A stretch of DNA of 64,000 nucleotides from Zanthoxylum bungeanum (taxonomy: Eukaryota; Streptophyta; Magnoliopsida; Sapindales; Rutaceae), in contig SKCR01007812.1 of assembly GCA_019454045.1 (NCBI GenBank), positions 930,001 to 994,000 on the forward strand, written 5' to 3'. Under the pieces are notes generated by a model. It did not search any database, was not told where the DNA came from, and saw only the letters and a list, made by a program, of their open reading frames with translations. This document shows positions 1-11,708 of the stretch, in pieces (position 1 is the stretch's first letter; each line of letters starts with the position of its first letter). The translations under genes and the position numbers were made by a program.

Positions 1-85
1 GTACAATTGAATAGTAGTTTGTAAAGATTTTAGAGTAAAAGGTTGTTAATAGCTTTCCAATATTGGAGTAGCTATTTAGAGTTAG

Positions 86-3000
86 AATTGCTTGGAGAGT
101 GATCTGATGTTGCGGTGCATTGACAGAACGAATGAAGATTTGGAATCACGATGGAAAATGCTGATGGATATCAAGCTGAGAACAAAAACTCTGGCTGTCA
201 GTCTATATGCAACGCCATCTCCATCCCAAAACAGGTTTGGAACTTTGTTAATCTCGTGTTCTTATCGTCTTATGCTTCTTGAAATTAGGTAGCTGAGCCA
301 GGTAATGTGTCATGGATGATATGTGCTTCTTGTAGGGTATCAAATCAGTCAAATTTTGCTTTTGTCCAATGCATGTGACTTGTCTGAGAGTAATTTGTAC
401 AAGTCTCACCAAAATTTTACTGACAATATGCTTTTATTGGATGCTAATGGTTAAAATATGATGTCTTTGCTTACCACGAGCTGCAATCCAGTCTTGAATC
501 TCTGACATATATACCCAGAATCACAAACGTGTTGTTTCTTCTTCTTCTTTTTTACTTATAGCCAGAATTTCGATATTGTCAGTAATCATTTAATTAGCAT
601 TCATATCAAACAGAGACTTTCTTTATGCTATTTTATAATTTCTCAATCTAGACTGAATGGAAGCAGATTCCCCTTTTAATTGCTGTAACCTTAGAATTTG
701 CATCAATACTTTACAGGCAAGTAGACTTACCTGCTGCAGATACCCAAGAAACAGACAGAAAAGCCAACAGCTATGACCACGGTGTTGGTTTCTATTATAT
801 AGGTCCCAAACAAAGATTAAGCATATGAAATACTATAAAGAATATATATTTAAACATAAGTATGGCGGAATCATACTTACAATGCCTTGTGATGAAGTAG
901 AAGATCAAATGGTAGAAGCTCCAAGTGGTGGAGGATTCGGCCAAGAGGAGGAAGAAGACTTGAAGCTCCAAGCTTTTGTATTCCAAGCTCTTTGATGGTT
1001 TCCCTATCACCTCTTTTGATCCCTTGCTTGTGCTAGCAAAAATGGAGAAGTGGAAGATCAAATCTTCCTTGCCCTTGACAATGGTGTTCACGGCAATTTG
1101 AGAGAGAAGAGAGAATTTTGTGTAATGTCTTGATTAATTAATTTTTGTATTACCAAAAATCAATTTATATTTATGTTATAATTTATTAAATTAATAATAA
1201 ATCTATGACATAAACCATGCAATGGCTTAGAGTGTCAAACACTCAAACTCCATGCAATGCCTTTGAGTGAAATGCACACTATCACCATGCAATGCCTTAG
1301 AGTGTTTTATACACTATTAACATGCAATGCCATATCAATGACAAGTGTCATGTGGGCCCCACACGCTTCCAATAAAAGTGGGCCCACGTCCACTCACGCG
1401 TTCGGGTTCGATATTTCCGAAATACCGAGCTAGCGTCGCGACGTTAATTAAATCGGATTTAAATAAATAATCGCTCCTAGCGAAATTATTATTTACGTCG
1501 CTTACGAATTAATTCTAAATTAACTCGTACGCCCGAATTAAAATCTAATTTTAATTTCGCGTCGAAATCGAATTTCGATTATTATATCGAATATAATAAT
1601 TATATCGATTAATTCCAAATTAACCGTTCTCTCTCTCTAAATAAGGCACTTTATCCGAGATAAAGTTTCTCCGCAATTAATCCAAGATTAATTAAGTTCG
1701 AATCAAATCATAGGTGAATCTTCAGGAAGCGACCCAAGAGATCTCCGGATATTTTGGCAGTAAATACGGTCGTCGGATAATCCGAACACGTACGTACCTC
1801 GTACTACGTCTTTACCGATTTACAAGACAAGGTTGGCTTCTAGCAAAGCGCCATGCCTACCCAATTCTCCAGAAATATTCTTATAGGAATATAAGATCTG
1901 TATCAGGCGTAGTATACCGTAGTATTGCGTACATCGATCCAGTATCAGATGGTCACATGCTAGGCCTGGGGCTGGAGATGTGTCTGCCCCGTACGAAACA
2001 TATATCGGACATCAAGCAACTAGTCTCTTTAAATCGGACAATCCTGACCTTGTCATATTGTCCCGACGGTTGCAACCTTTTATAGAGTACTAGTTCTGTG
2101 CCCTGCGTGATCATCACCTCCATATGTCTGAAGCGATACTTCCATCTTGACATTACATCCAGTACACTACGATTCTCGATAAACCCAGAAGAGGTGTACA
2201 CAGAACCGGTTAAGGTCCCCAACCACCAAAACTAAAGTTTACCGATTGTCGCAAGTACTAGCGATGTAAGTCTCAGGTTAAGACCATATACACCTACCCT
2301 GATGCGGCCTCCCATAGACACGCAGACATACTACCAATGGGATTCCGCGGGGTCTATCCAGAGCGAAGCTGTTTTCCGTACCATCGGTAAAACACAACCT
2401 CCTATCGCACTTGCATAAGTATCCAATACTTAAATATATGAGAACTATGCCGTCGTGCCCTCACAACGTGCACAAGCGCAATACTAGTCTATTCCGCATT
2501 ATCGATGTCCAGTCTCGATAATACTACGACTAGGGATATTTAATGATTAAACCTTTGGGGACTGATACTGTCTCATATCATTCTCAGTCCAGGTACTAAT
2601 CATATGGACTTTTGCCATTTATAAGTCAAAGTAAATAATATTACAAAACGGCAAAAGGCAATTTCATTATATATAGTTAATTTTGTACAATAATACAATA
2701 TCATTTACAAACAGTGATGCTATGGGACATAATGTCTAACAATCTCCCACTTGGCCTATAGCCAGTCACTCAAGCATCTAATACCCGAACTATGTATGTG
2801 TCGTTCAAAAACTTGCTGTAGAACAGCTTTCGTCAGCGGATCTGCAATGTTATCATCTGATGTGACCTTCTCGACTTTTACATCGCCACGATGTATGATC
2901 TCCCGAATCAGATGGTAACGTCGAAGAACATGCTTGGACCGTTGATGAGACCTTGGTTCCTTAGCCTGCGCTATAGCCCCTTATTGTCACAATACAATGG

Positions 3001-6000
3001 AACGGGCTCAGCTGCTAACGGAACTACTCCTAATCCGATTAGGAACTTTCGGATCCAAACTGCCTCCTTTGCTGCTTCAGATGCAGCGATGTACTCCGCT
3101 TCTGTTGTTGAATCGGCAACAGTATCTTGCTTGGATTTCCATTTCTGCTCACTGCTCCGTTATTCAAACAAAAAATGTACCCGGATTGTGACTTATAGTC
3201 ATCCTTGTCGGTTTGGAAACTTGCATCGGTATACCCAGATACCTCAAGTTCTCCACCTCCATAAATTAAGAAAGCATCCTTAGTTCGTTTAAGATACTTA
3301 AGGATATTCTTAACTGCTGTCCAGTGACCTTCACCTGGATCGGCCTGATAACGACTGCACATGCTTAAAGCATATGAGACATCAGGTCGTGTACATATCA
3401 TGGCATACATGATCGATCCGACTGCCGAGGCGAACGGTATCCGACTCATGTGGTCTCTCTCTTCCTGAGTCTTAGGACACATGTCTTTAGACAGAGAGGT
3501 ACCTCGTACCATTGGAACCAATCCCCTCTTGGATTGTTCCATGTTGAATCTCTTCAACACTTTATCAATGTATGTACTCTGGGAGAGTCCAAGTAGCTTT
3601 CTAGATCTATCCCTGTAGATCTTTATTCCAAGAATAAAGGCTGCTTCTCCCAGATCTTTCATGGAGAATTTTAATGAAAGCCAAGCTTTCACCGACGTTA
3701 GCATGGGAATGTCATTGCCTATAAGCAATACGTCGTCGACATAAAGAACAATAAAAGTAAGTGCTCTCCCACTAACCTTCTTGTATACACAAGGGTCATC
3801 TGCGTTTTGCACGAAATCATATTCTTTTATGATCTCATCAAAACGCTGATTCCATGACCGCGATGCTTGCTTCAATCCATAAATGGATCGATTTAACTTA
3901 CAAACCTTGTTTGCAAGTCTTGGCACGATAAAACCGTCAGGCTGTTGCATATAAACATCCTCCAAAAGGTTTCCGTTAAGGAAAGCGGTTTAACGTCCAT
4001 CTGCCATATCTCGAAGTCGAAATATGCAGCTATTGCAAGCATTATCCGAATGGATTTAATCATGGCAACGGGTGAGAAGGTTTCGTCATAATCAATGCCA
4101 TATTGTTGACGATACCCCTTTGCTACAAGCCTAGCCTTGTACGTTTGTACGTTGCCATCCATGTCGGTCTTCTTCTTGAAGATCCATCTGCATCCAATAG
4201 GCTTTACGCCTTCTGGTGCATCAACCAGTGTCCAAACTTGGTTGGCGTACATGGAATCCATCTCGGACTTCATGGCCTCTTGCCATAAAGCGGAATCGAT
4301 ATTTTGTATCGCTTCCTCATACGTAGCCGGCTCATTATCCTCAATAAGATTAATATCTATATGAGGTGAGATCAGGAACCCATACCTCTCAGGTACTGTT
4401 CTGACTCTCTCCGACCTACGCGGTCCTTGTGTATGTGAAGTTTGTGGTACAGACTCATCCCGGACGGTCTGTTCTTGTTCCGTCGTTGATTCATTGCCAG
4501 GAACAGTATCACCACGATCTTCATCGAGTTCTACTTTCCTCCCACTTACCACTGCATTTAGGAATTCCTTCTCAAGGAAAACCGCATGTAGAGCAACAAA
4601 TACTTTGTTCTCTTGTGGGTAATAGAAGTAATATCCTTTGGTTTCCCTAGGAATCCAACGAAAAGGCATTTATATCAGATTTGGGTTCAAGTTTGGTACC
4701 TTCCAAACGTTTAACATATGCCCAGCATCCCCAATCAGAATCATGTTTTTCCTGTTTCCATTCCATGCCCATATGATCTCAGAGAAACATGTTTTCCTTC
4801 ATCCATTTCATATGGAGTCTGTTCAACAGACTTCGACGGTACCTTATTCAAAATAAGTATAGCACTGTTTAATGCGTATCCCCAGAAGGATATTGGTAGC
4901 TCAGTGCGACTCATCATTGACCTCACCATGTCCAACAAGGTGCGGTTTCTCCGTTCGGACACACCGTTTAATTGCGGTGTTCCAGGAGGAGTCCACTGTG
5001 AAAGAATACCATATTCTTTCAAGTAATCTTGAAACTCACAACTTAAGTATTCCCCACCACGGTCTGACCGTAATGTCTTAATACTCTTCCCTGTTTGTTT
5101 CTCCACTTCGTGTCGAAACTCTTTGAATTTCTCAAAAGTTTCCGACTTGTGTCTCATAAGATACACATAACCGTAACGAGATGCATCATCTGTAAAGGTT
5201 ACGAAGTAGTGAAATCCACCTCTAGCCTGGCTAGACATGGGCCCGCATACATCAGTATGAACTAGAGCCAACAGTTCTGTGGCACGTTCACCTTTACCGC
5301 TAAAAGGTGATTTAGGCATTTTGCCTAAAAGACAAGATTCGCAGACGTCATATGAATTGGGATCAAATTCGTCCAAGTACCCACTCTTCGAGAGTGTGGA
5401 TATGCGAGTCTTGTTGATGTGTCCTAGACGACAATGCCATATATAAGCTTCATCTTTTAGATTACTCCTTTTGAGCCTTTTGTTTGTCATTTTAGGAGAT
5501 TCATTTATATTCAAAATATAAAGACCGTTATTTGCAACAGCTGTGCAAATTTCTGCATCATTTTTATAAATAACACCCTGTGTTCCTGAATACAAAAGTG
5601 TAACCTTGCTGGGTTAACAAAGATACAGATATTATATTCCTAGTTAAACTAGGCACAAAATAACAGTTCAAAAGTTTAAGTTCATGCCCAGAGGGCAGTA
5701 CTAAAACAAAAGTCCCTACGGCCAAAACAGCAACTGGTGTTCCGTTTCCGACCCGTAGATCCATCTCCCCTGACGCCAGCACCCTGCTATCATGCAGATC
5801 CTGCACATCAGTACAAAATGAGCACCACAACCAGAATCAAAAATCCAATTTTTAAAACTAGAAGTATTCATATTTATCTCAATGACAAACATACCAGAGG
5901 CGATAGCCTTGCTAGCCTTGATATCCTCCCTCTGCCCAATGCCCATTCGGCAGTCACGTTTCCAGTGACCCCTCTTGCCGCAGTTTAGGCAGATGTCGCG

Positions 6001-9000
6001 AGATTTGTCCTTTGGCTTCCTAGAAGCCACTGTCAACTTGCCTTTGCCCTTCTTCTTGAAACTTTCTTCCTCGCACCTCCAATTGCCTTGGGCCCGGCCC
6101 TTGGCGCATGAGAGGTCGATGCATAATGCGCCTCGCGCTTGCTCCCCTTAAGGAGTTCCTTTTCGGACTCCTTCAGTACGGACAACAACTCTCCGAGAGT
6201 GTCGTCAGTATCCATCAACTTGTAGTTGATGATGATTTGTTTCCAAGTATCGGGCAGCGATTGTAATATCATATCAATCGTCAGCTCTGCCTCCAAGACA
6301 ATGCCCATATTGGCTAACTCATCAATGTCAGCGATCATTTGAGTCCCGTGGGCCTCAACTGATGCGCCGTCTGTCATCCGGGAGCGGAAGAGTTTCCTTA
6401 CTAGCTCGTACCTCTTCATCCGCTTGTTAGTGCGGTGAAGATCACGCAATCTTGCCATCATGTTATAGGGATCCATGTCCCTATTCTGGCGTCTGAAATG
6501 CTGAGTCATTGCAGCTAGCATAACTGACTGAGCTTGGTCACAATCATCACTATGAGTTTTCCATAACTCTAGCTCCAGTGGCTCAGTGGGTTTAGGCGGG
6601 AGAGGTCTCTGAATAGTATACAGTATCCTCTCAGCCCCAAGCACTATCTTGAGGTTCATTTCCCAGTCGGCAAAGTTTGTCCCTTTGAAGACATTATCGC
6701 CCATGATTATGTCGCGGATATTACCTTTGCCAGTCATCTTGACAACTATAGTCCAACTATAAAGTCAACGATGTTATGGGTACAGTCAAACTGTTACATA
6801 TAAAAAATAACAATATATTAGTCCAACTAATTATTTAAAATATTGACGAAATAATATTGAAAGACGCGTAAGGCTAAATATCTGAATGAAATTGCAAATT
6901 CAATAATAGCCTCCCACTATTTTCTTCAAGTTTCTAACCCTCTTGAGAGAACTCGGGAAATCGAATTTCCTAGTGGGCTAGGATCCCGTTAAATAACACA
7001 CAACCTTGACTTTGGCCAACAAGTTGTATGATATTTAACTAGGTAGATCTCGAAGATCAATTGGATCCCATCCAATTCCTAGATCCGGTAGGTGGACATC
7101 CAAGTCCGAAACAATATATCTAATACATATGTCAATGCATCTAATACATTTTCCTAACCATTTCCTCTGAATCAACTAAGCCTTGGCTTTGGCACAACAA
7201 ACCTAATGATTCCAGTTAAGCGGGACCCATTGACAAGGAAAATTTCGTAATCAATGTCGATGGACAAGAAGTGATCTTGACTTTGGCCAACAAATCACAA
7301 CTTGGACAGGACACCGATGTGTAACAAAATTCTCATGATTCAAACACATCCTTAATTGACAAAGGTCTTGACTTTGGCCAACAAACCAATGCCAATTTCG
7401 GATCTTGAGAAAGAATCATTCAACGGAAGGAAAATCGCTTAATATTGTTTGAGGGATTTTTGCGTAATTGGCAACCAATTAATTTATCTTTGTTAGGTCT
7501 CATCATCATACACCCTTAAGCATGCTTCTAAAACATCATAAAGCGCGTAAAGTAAAATAATAGTGATATGCGGATGGATATATAAACAACTTGTTCCTAG
7601 AACAAATCACTCCCTTTCCTCTCCCCGTTAGCACTATTCTACTTCTACCCAATTACATAATACAATAAGAAAACCTCATTTACATTGAGGGGAATTAGGT
7701 GAGAAGAGAATACAAAGAGATAAAGAGATAAGGCTGGACACGCAGGTCCAATTTATAAATTCCAAATTTACAATAATTTCTAAAATTACCCTTTCCCTTC
7801 TAATATCCATCCGATATACACTATTCATTCATCACATACATATATATTCAAACAAGACATGCTTTTACAACCAATCTAATCCAATTAATTAGTCTTTGTT
7901 TAAGTGATCATCCAATGTTCAAACAACGGTTTGATTTTTGCGCGAGTCCAACTCTATTGAGAATAAGTACAAAAGGTACGAATTCGCGAATTATACGAAT
8001 TACTACTTTATTAAATCTTATTTAATTCGTATTCAATACTAATTCAATTATTTAATTCCAAATTAAATGTTTACACTTTAATGTGCTTTAAAGACTTAGA
8101 TTCTAAATCTAATCTTATTGGGCCTCAAAGCCCAACTAACATCCAATGTTGAATTTAATTCAAGTCAATGGACTTAGAATTGATTCATAAGGCTTGGGCT
8201 TTGGTCAATGTGGGTCAAACCCAATTACCAAGCCCAAATAAGGAATCACCCTTAAGTGCCATAAAACCAATTTTAAGCCCATAAGGCCCAATTAAATTAT
8301 TAAAGCCCATTATTAAATTTTAATATTCCAAACATTAAAGTCCAATTAATTAAAGTGTAATACCAAGATTAATACATTAAATCAAATATTTCAAAAATAC
8401 CCATTTAATTTATTAATCATGTATTTTGCAAAATAAATGTCCAACATTAATTTTATCAAAAAATCAACTCCATTTCATGTCCTTGTTGATTCGGCCAAGG
8501 TGAGTTTTTTTGTGTCGATTTGTTTTTCAATCCGATTGAATTACTAATCTACGTCCCGTATACGTTCTAAGTCATCCAATGAACTTATACACAAAAATAT
8601 CAAACCACTCCAAGTAGTAATACATTCGGCCAAGGCATGGATTTGGGGAAAAATCATCCAATGCATTTTTCATGAAATTGATTCCATATAACATCATGTT
8701 ATACACATGCAAGCATACTTATTAATCAAATTTCATAAGAACATGCTTATATCAATTTCATCATGCCATTCGGCCAAGGTGAATATATTGGGGAAAAATC
8801 ATCCAATGCATTTTTCATAAAATTGATTCCATGTAATATCATTCTATATACATGCAAGCATACTTATTCATCAAATTTCACAAGAACATGCTTCAATCAA
8901 TTTATCACACCCATTCGGCCAAGGTAGAAATTTTGGGGAAAAATCATCCAATGCATTTTTCATAAAATTGATTTCATATAATGTCATTTAACATACATAT

Positions 9001-11708
9001 AAGCATACTCATTCATCAAATTTCACAAGAACATGCTTCAATCAATTTTACCCAAATTTTAACCTAAAGTATTTCATGCTTAAACCTAGCTCAATGATAC
9101 CATTGTTGGTTTCTATTATATAGGTCCCAAACAAAGATTAAGCATATGAAATACTATAAAGAATATATATTTAAACATGAAGTATGGCGGAATCATACTT
9201 ACAATGCCTTGTGATGAAGTAGAAGATCAAATGGTAGAAGCTCCAAGTGGTGGAGGATTCGGCCAAGAGGAGGAAGAAGACTTGAAGCTCCAAGCTTTTG
9301 TATTCCAAGCTCTTTGATGGTTTCCCTATCACCTCTTTTGATCCCTTGCTTGTGCTAGCAAAAATGGAGAAGTGGAAGATCAAATCTTCCTTGCCCTTGA
9401 CAATGGTGTTCACGGCAATTTGAGAGAGAAGAGAGATTTTGTGTAATGTCTTGATTAATTAATTTTTGTATTACCAAAAATCAATTTATATTTATGTTAT
9501 AATTTATTAAATTAATAATAAATCTATGACATAAACCATGCAATGGCTTAGAGTGTCAAACACTCAAACTCCATGCAATGCCTTTGAGTGAAATGCACAC
9601 TATCACCATGCAATGCCTTAGAGTGTTTTATACACTATTAACATGCAATGCCATATCAATGACAAGTGTCATGTGGGCCCCACACGCTTCCCAATAAAAG
9701 TGGGCCCACGTCCACTCACGCGTTCGGGTTCGATATTTCCGAAATACCGAGCTAGCGTCGCGACGTTAATTAAATCGGATTTAAATAAATAATCGCTCCT
9801 AGCGAAATTATTATTTACGTCGCTTACGAATTAATTCTAAATTAACTCGTACGCCCGAATTAAAATCTAATTTTAATTTCGCGTCGAAATCGAATTTCGA
9901 TTATTATATCGAATATAATAATTATATCGATTAATTCCAAATTAACCGTTCTCTCTCTCTAAATAAGGCACTTTATCCGAGATAAGTTTCTCCGCAATTA
10001 ATCCAAGATTAATTAAGTTCGAATCAAATATCATAGGTGAATCTTCAGGAAGCGACCCAAGAGATCTCCGGATATTTTGGCAGTAAATACGGTCGTCGGA
10101 TAATCCGAACACGTACGTACCTCGTACTACGTCTTTACCGATTTACAAGACAAGGTTGGCTTCTAGCAAAGCGCCATGCCTACCCAATTCTCCAGAAATA
10201 TTCTTAGATAGGAATATAAGATCTGTATCAGGCGTAGTATACCGTAGTATTGCGTACATCGATCCAGTATCAGATGGTCACATGCTAGGCCTGGGGCTGG
10301 AGATGTGTCTGCCCCGTACGAAACATATATCGGACATCAAGCAACTAGTCTCTTTAAATCGGACAATCCTGACCTTGTCATATTGTCCCGACGGTTGCAA
10401 CCTTTTATAGAGTACTAGTTCTGTGCCCTGCGTGATCATCACCTCCATATGTATGAAGCGATACTTCCATCTTGACATTACATCCAGTACACTACGATTC
10501 TCGATAAACCCAGAAGAGGTGTACACAGAACCGGTTAAGGTCCCCAACCACCAAAACTAAAGTTTACCGATGTCGCAAGTACTAGCGATGTAAGTCTCAG
10601 GTTAAGACCATATACACCTACCCTGATGCGGCCTCCCATAGACACGCAGACATACTACCAATGGGATTCCGCGGGGTCTATCCAGAGCGAAGCTGTTTTC
10701 CGTACCATCGGTAAAACACAACCTCCTATCGCACTTGCATAAGTATCCAATACTTAAATATATGAGAACTATGCCGTCGTGCCCTCACAACGTGCACAAG
10801 CGCAATACTAGTCTATTCCGCATTATCGATGTCCAGTCTCGATAATACTACGACTAGGGATATTTAATGATTAAACCTTGGGGACTGATACTGTCTCATA
10901 TCATTCTCAGTCCAGGTACTAATCATATGGACTTTTGCCATTTATAAGTCAAAGTAAATAATATTACAAAACGGCAAAAGGCAATTTCATTATTACATAG
11001 TTAATTTTGTACAATAATACAATATCATTTACAAACAGTGATGCTATGGGACATAATGTCTAACACACGGTACCACTCTTTGTCTTGACAAATATTCTAT
11101 CAAATGAATTGCAGCCTATGTTGAGTTTGTTACGCTTATGGAATGAACACAGAACATGTAGAAGGGCTTAGATCCTGTAATCATTCCCTTCATAAGTACA
11201 ACATGTTTTCTAGCAATTCGTTTATTTGAATTGTCGCTGTCGTCTTCAGTTATGGGTTACTGAATCATAGAGAATGACTTGAAAATCTTATAGTAGTAAA
11301 CATCATCCCATGTTGTGCTGCAGGTCAAATGAAGGCCTCATCCCCCAAATACGAGTCAGAGCTGCTGAAACCTCTTGTTGTAAGTCTTTGAAGCTGCTTA
11401 AGATACTGAATTTGAATTGTGATTTTTACAAGGATTCTGAATATCGAAATGATTTTCCTGTCGCAGTCGGAAGATGCTACCCAAAGCCATTTGCAGGTAT
11501 TTGGTTTGATATAAGTGGACTATTGTATCACTTACTATATTCCCATCCAGTTTCGTCTTTTTTACCTTATTCGTTTTGATGACAGATCAAACACTCTGAT
11601 TCTTTCATTTCAATGAGTTTGCTATGGAAGATTTGCTGGACCATCGGCATAATTCTTGGAGCAGCTGCATTTCTGTTTCTCTTGTTCATCATCTGTGCAG
11701 TCATATAA
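86..11708 (+). CDS. Tail-anchored membrane protein gene, last five exons (5' end outside window), interrupted by a copia element
   Basis: Five exons join in one open frame: 86-234, 717-781, 11324-11379, 11467-11496 and 11586-11708 (TAA stop), giving 140 visible C-terminal residues. All introns read GT-AG. The upstream part is charged and probably helical (around RTNEDLESRWKML), followed by a polar linker. The last exon encodes SLLWKICW and then about 22 hydrophobic residues ending in CAVI, so the protein ends in a single membrane anchor with almost no lumenal tail. This is the layout of a tail-anchored protein of the ER, nuclear envelope or another membrane. I do not recognise the family. The intron between exons 717-781 and 11324-11379 is about 10.5 kb because it holds the copia element. 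The first visible exon is set by an AG at 84-85 and an in-frame stop just upstream, so its left edge is inferred. Frame continuity across four junctions makes the gene convincing. Its name and N-terminus are unknown. Confidence 0.75.
783..2741 (-). repeat. 3' LTR of the copia element
   Basis: This 1959-bp repeat matches 9104-11065 almost base for base. By eye I count about nine 1-2-bp indels and two substitutions between the copies. It begins TGTTGG and ends TAACA on the + strand. The element runs on the minus strand, so this is the downstream LTR, next to the polypurine tract. Confidence 0.95.
2742..2752 (-). other. Polypurine tract of the copia element
   Basis: On the minus strand the sequence reads AAGTGGGAGAT immediately before the LTR start TGTTAG. 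This is the typical plant copia plus-strand primer. Its position fixes the element's orientation and the LTR edge. Confidence 0.85.
3039..4669 (-). pseudogene. Copia reverse transcriptase and RNase H, frameshifted
   Basis: Two overlapping minus-strand frames (4669-3893 and 3965-3039) carry the copia RVT_2 domain. The first shows RETKGYYFY and then RWIFKKK, KARLVAKG and DETFSPV, ending at WQMDVK. The second contains the catalytic box YVDDVLLIGND, SRYQADP and an RNase H start (SGYTDASF). The frames meet near 3900-3965 by a frame change, and the RNase H tail drifts out of frame near 3150. The enzyme would copy element RNA into DNA in cytoplasmic particles. The motifs are well kept, which fits a young copy with a few indels. 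It cannot be read as one protein in this sequence. Confidence 0.9.
4741..5595 (-). pseudogene. Copia integrase (GAG-pre-integrase plus core), frameshifted at both ends
   Basis: The minus-strand frame carries the pre-integrase zinc-binding region (WHCRLGHIN and later CESCLLGK). The rve catalytic core follows with HTDVCGPM, FTDDASRYG, SDRGGEY and GVSERRNRTLLDM, which give the D, D and E of the DDE triad. After TPYEM the frame leaves the expected copia path, and the remainder resumes in another frame at 4669. The protein would insert the element's cDNA into the genome. Its place ahead of reverse transcriptase identifies the superfamily. Confidence 0.9.
5564..6036 (-). pseudogene. Copia nucleocapsid zinc knuckle and protease, in two frames
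   Basis: The frame 6036-5716 holds a CCHC zinc knuckle (CLNCGKRGHWKRDC) and then the aspartic protease start WIFDSGCGAH, with the D-S-G active-site triplet. The rest of the protease region (ending with SVSLLTQQGY) continues in another frame, 5830-5564, so there is at least one indel in the protease. The knuckle packages element RNA and the protease cuts the polyprotein. The gag frame before it and the integrase frame after it overlap, as expected of one broken ORF. Confidence 0.85.
6033..6737 (-). CDS. Copia gag (UBN2-type capsid), 234 residues, frame open
   Basis: The frame starts MTGKGNIRD with FKGTNFADWEMN, the usual start of a plant copia gag. It continues with RLRDLHRTNKRMKRYE and a helical capsid region around MILQSLPDTW, then LKESEKELLKGSK. 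It ends in a basic stretch just before the zinc knuckle, where a frame change separates it from 6036-5716. It would form the particle shell. The ATG at 6737 is the natural start, since a noncoding leader of about 2.4 kb lies between it and the 5' LTR. Confidence 0.85.
   Translation of the reverse strand: MTGKGNIRDIIMGDNVFKGTNFADWEMNLKIVLGAERILYTIQRPLPPKPTEPLELELWKTHSDDCDQAQSVMLAAMTQHFRRQNRDMDPYNMMARLRDLHRTNKRMKRYELVRKLFRSRMTDGASVEAHGTQMIADIDELANMGIVLEAELTIDMILQSLPDTWKQIIINYKLMDTDDTLGELLSVLKESEKELLKGSKREAHYASTSHAPRAGPKAIGGARKKVSRRRAKAS
8627..9047. repeat. Three tandem repeats of about 140 bp in the copia leader
   Basis: Three units start with CATTCGGCCAAGG near 8629, 8766 and 8911. Each continues with TTGGGGAAAAATCATCCA, a TTGATT segment and an ACATGCTT segment. 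The units differ by scattered changes, so the array predates this insertion or was carried in by its source element. Confidence 0.85.
9089..9102 (-). other. Primer-binding site of the copia element
   Basis: On the minus strand the sequence TGGTATCATTGAGC begins one base after the 5' LTR. Its first eight bases match the initiator-methionine tRNA complement (TGGTATCA) used by plant copia elements. The rest matches only partly. Confidence 0.7.
9104..11065 (-). repeat. 5' LTR of the copia element
   Basis: This 1962-bp partner of 783-2741 is followed by the target-site duplication CACGG at 11066-11070. It should carry the element's promoter on the minus strand, although I could not place a TATA box with certainty. 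Confidence 0.95.

Larger units (their letters stand above)
6738..9103 (-). other. Long noncoding leader of the copia element, with internal repeats
   Basis: About 2.37 kb separates the 5' LTR from gag, and I see no ORF worth reporting in it. It contains recurring short motifs, including CTTGACTTTGGCCAAC-like words near 7002, 7276 and 7365, and the tandem block annotated separately at 8627-9047. Confidence 0.7.
783..11065 (-). mobile_element. Full-length Ty1/copia LTR retrotransposon
   Basis: Two near-identical direct repeats of about 1.96 kb (783-2741 and 9104-11065) begin TGTTGG and end TAACA. They are flanked by a perfect 5-bp target-site duplication, CACGG (778-782 and 11066-11070). The coding order on the minus strand is gag, zinc knuckle, protease, integrase, reverse transcriptase, RNase H. 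Integrase ahead of RT defines the copia superfamily. A primer-binding site lies beside the right-hand (5') LTR and a polypurine tract beside the left-hand (3') LTR. The coding part is split by at least five frame changes, so the sequence as given is not a working copy, although the LTRs suggest a very recent insertion. It sits at an exon/intron boundary of the tail-anchored protein gene. Confidence 0.96.

Noticed and set aside
1714..2222. Frames of about 90-120 residues repeated at 10156-10547
   Set aside because: Both lie inside the copia LTRs and are duplicated with them. No known protein resembles them.
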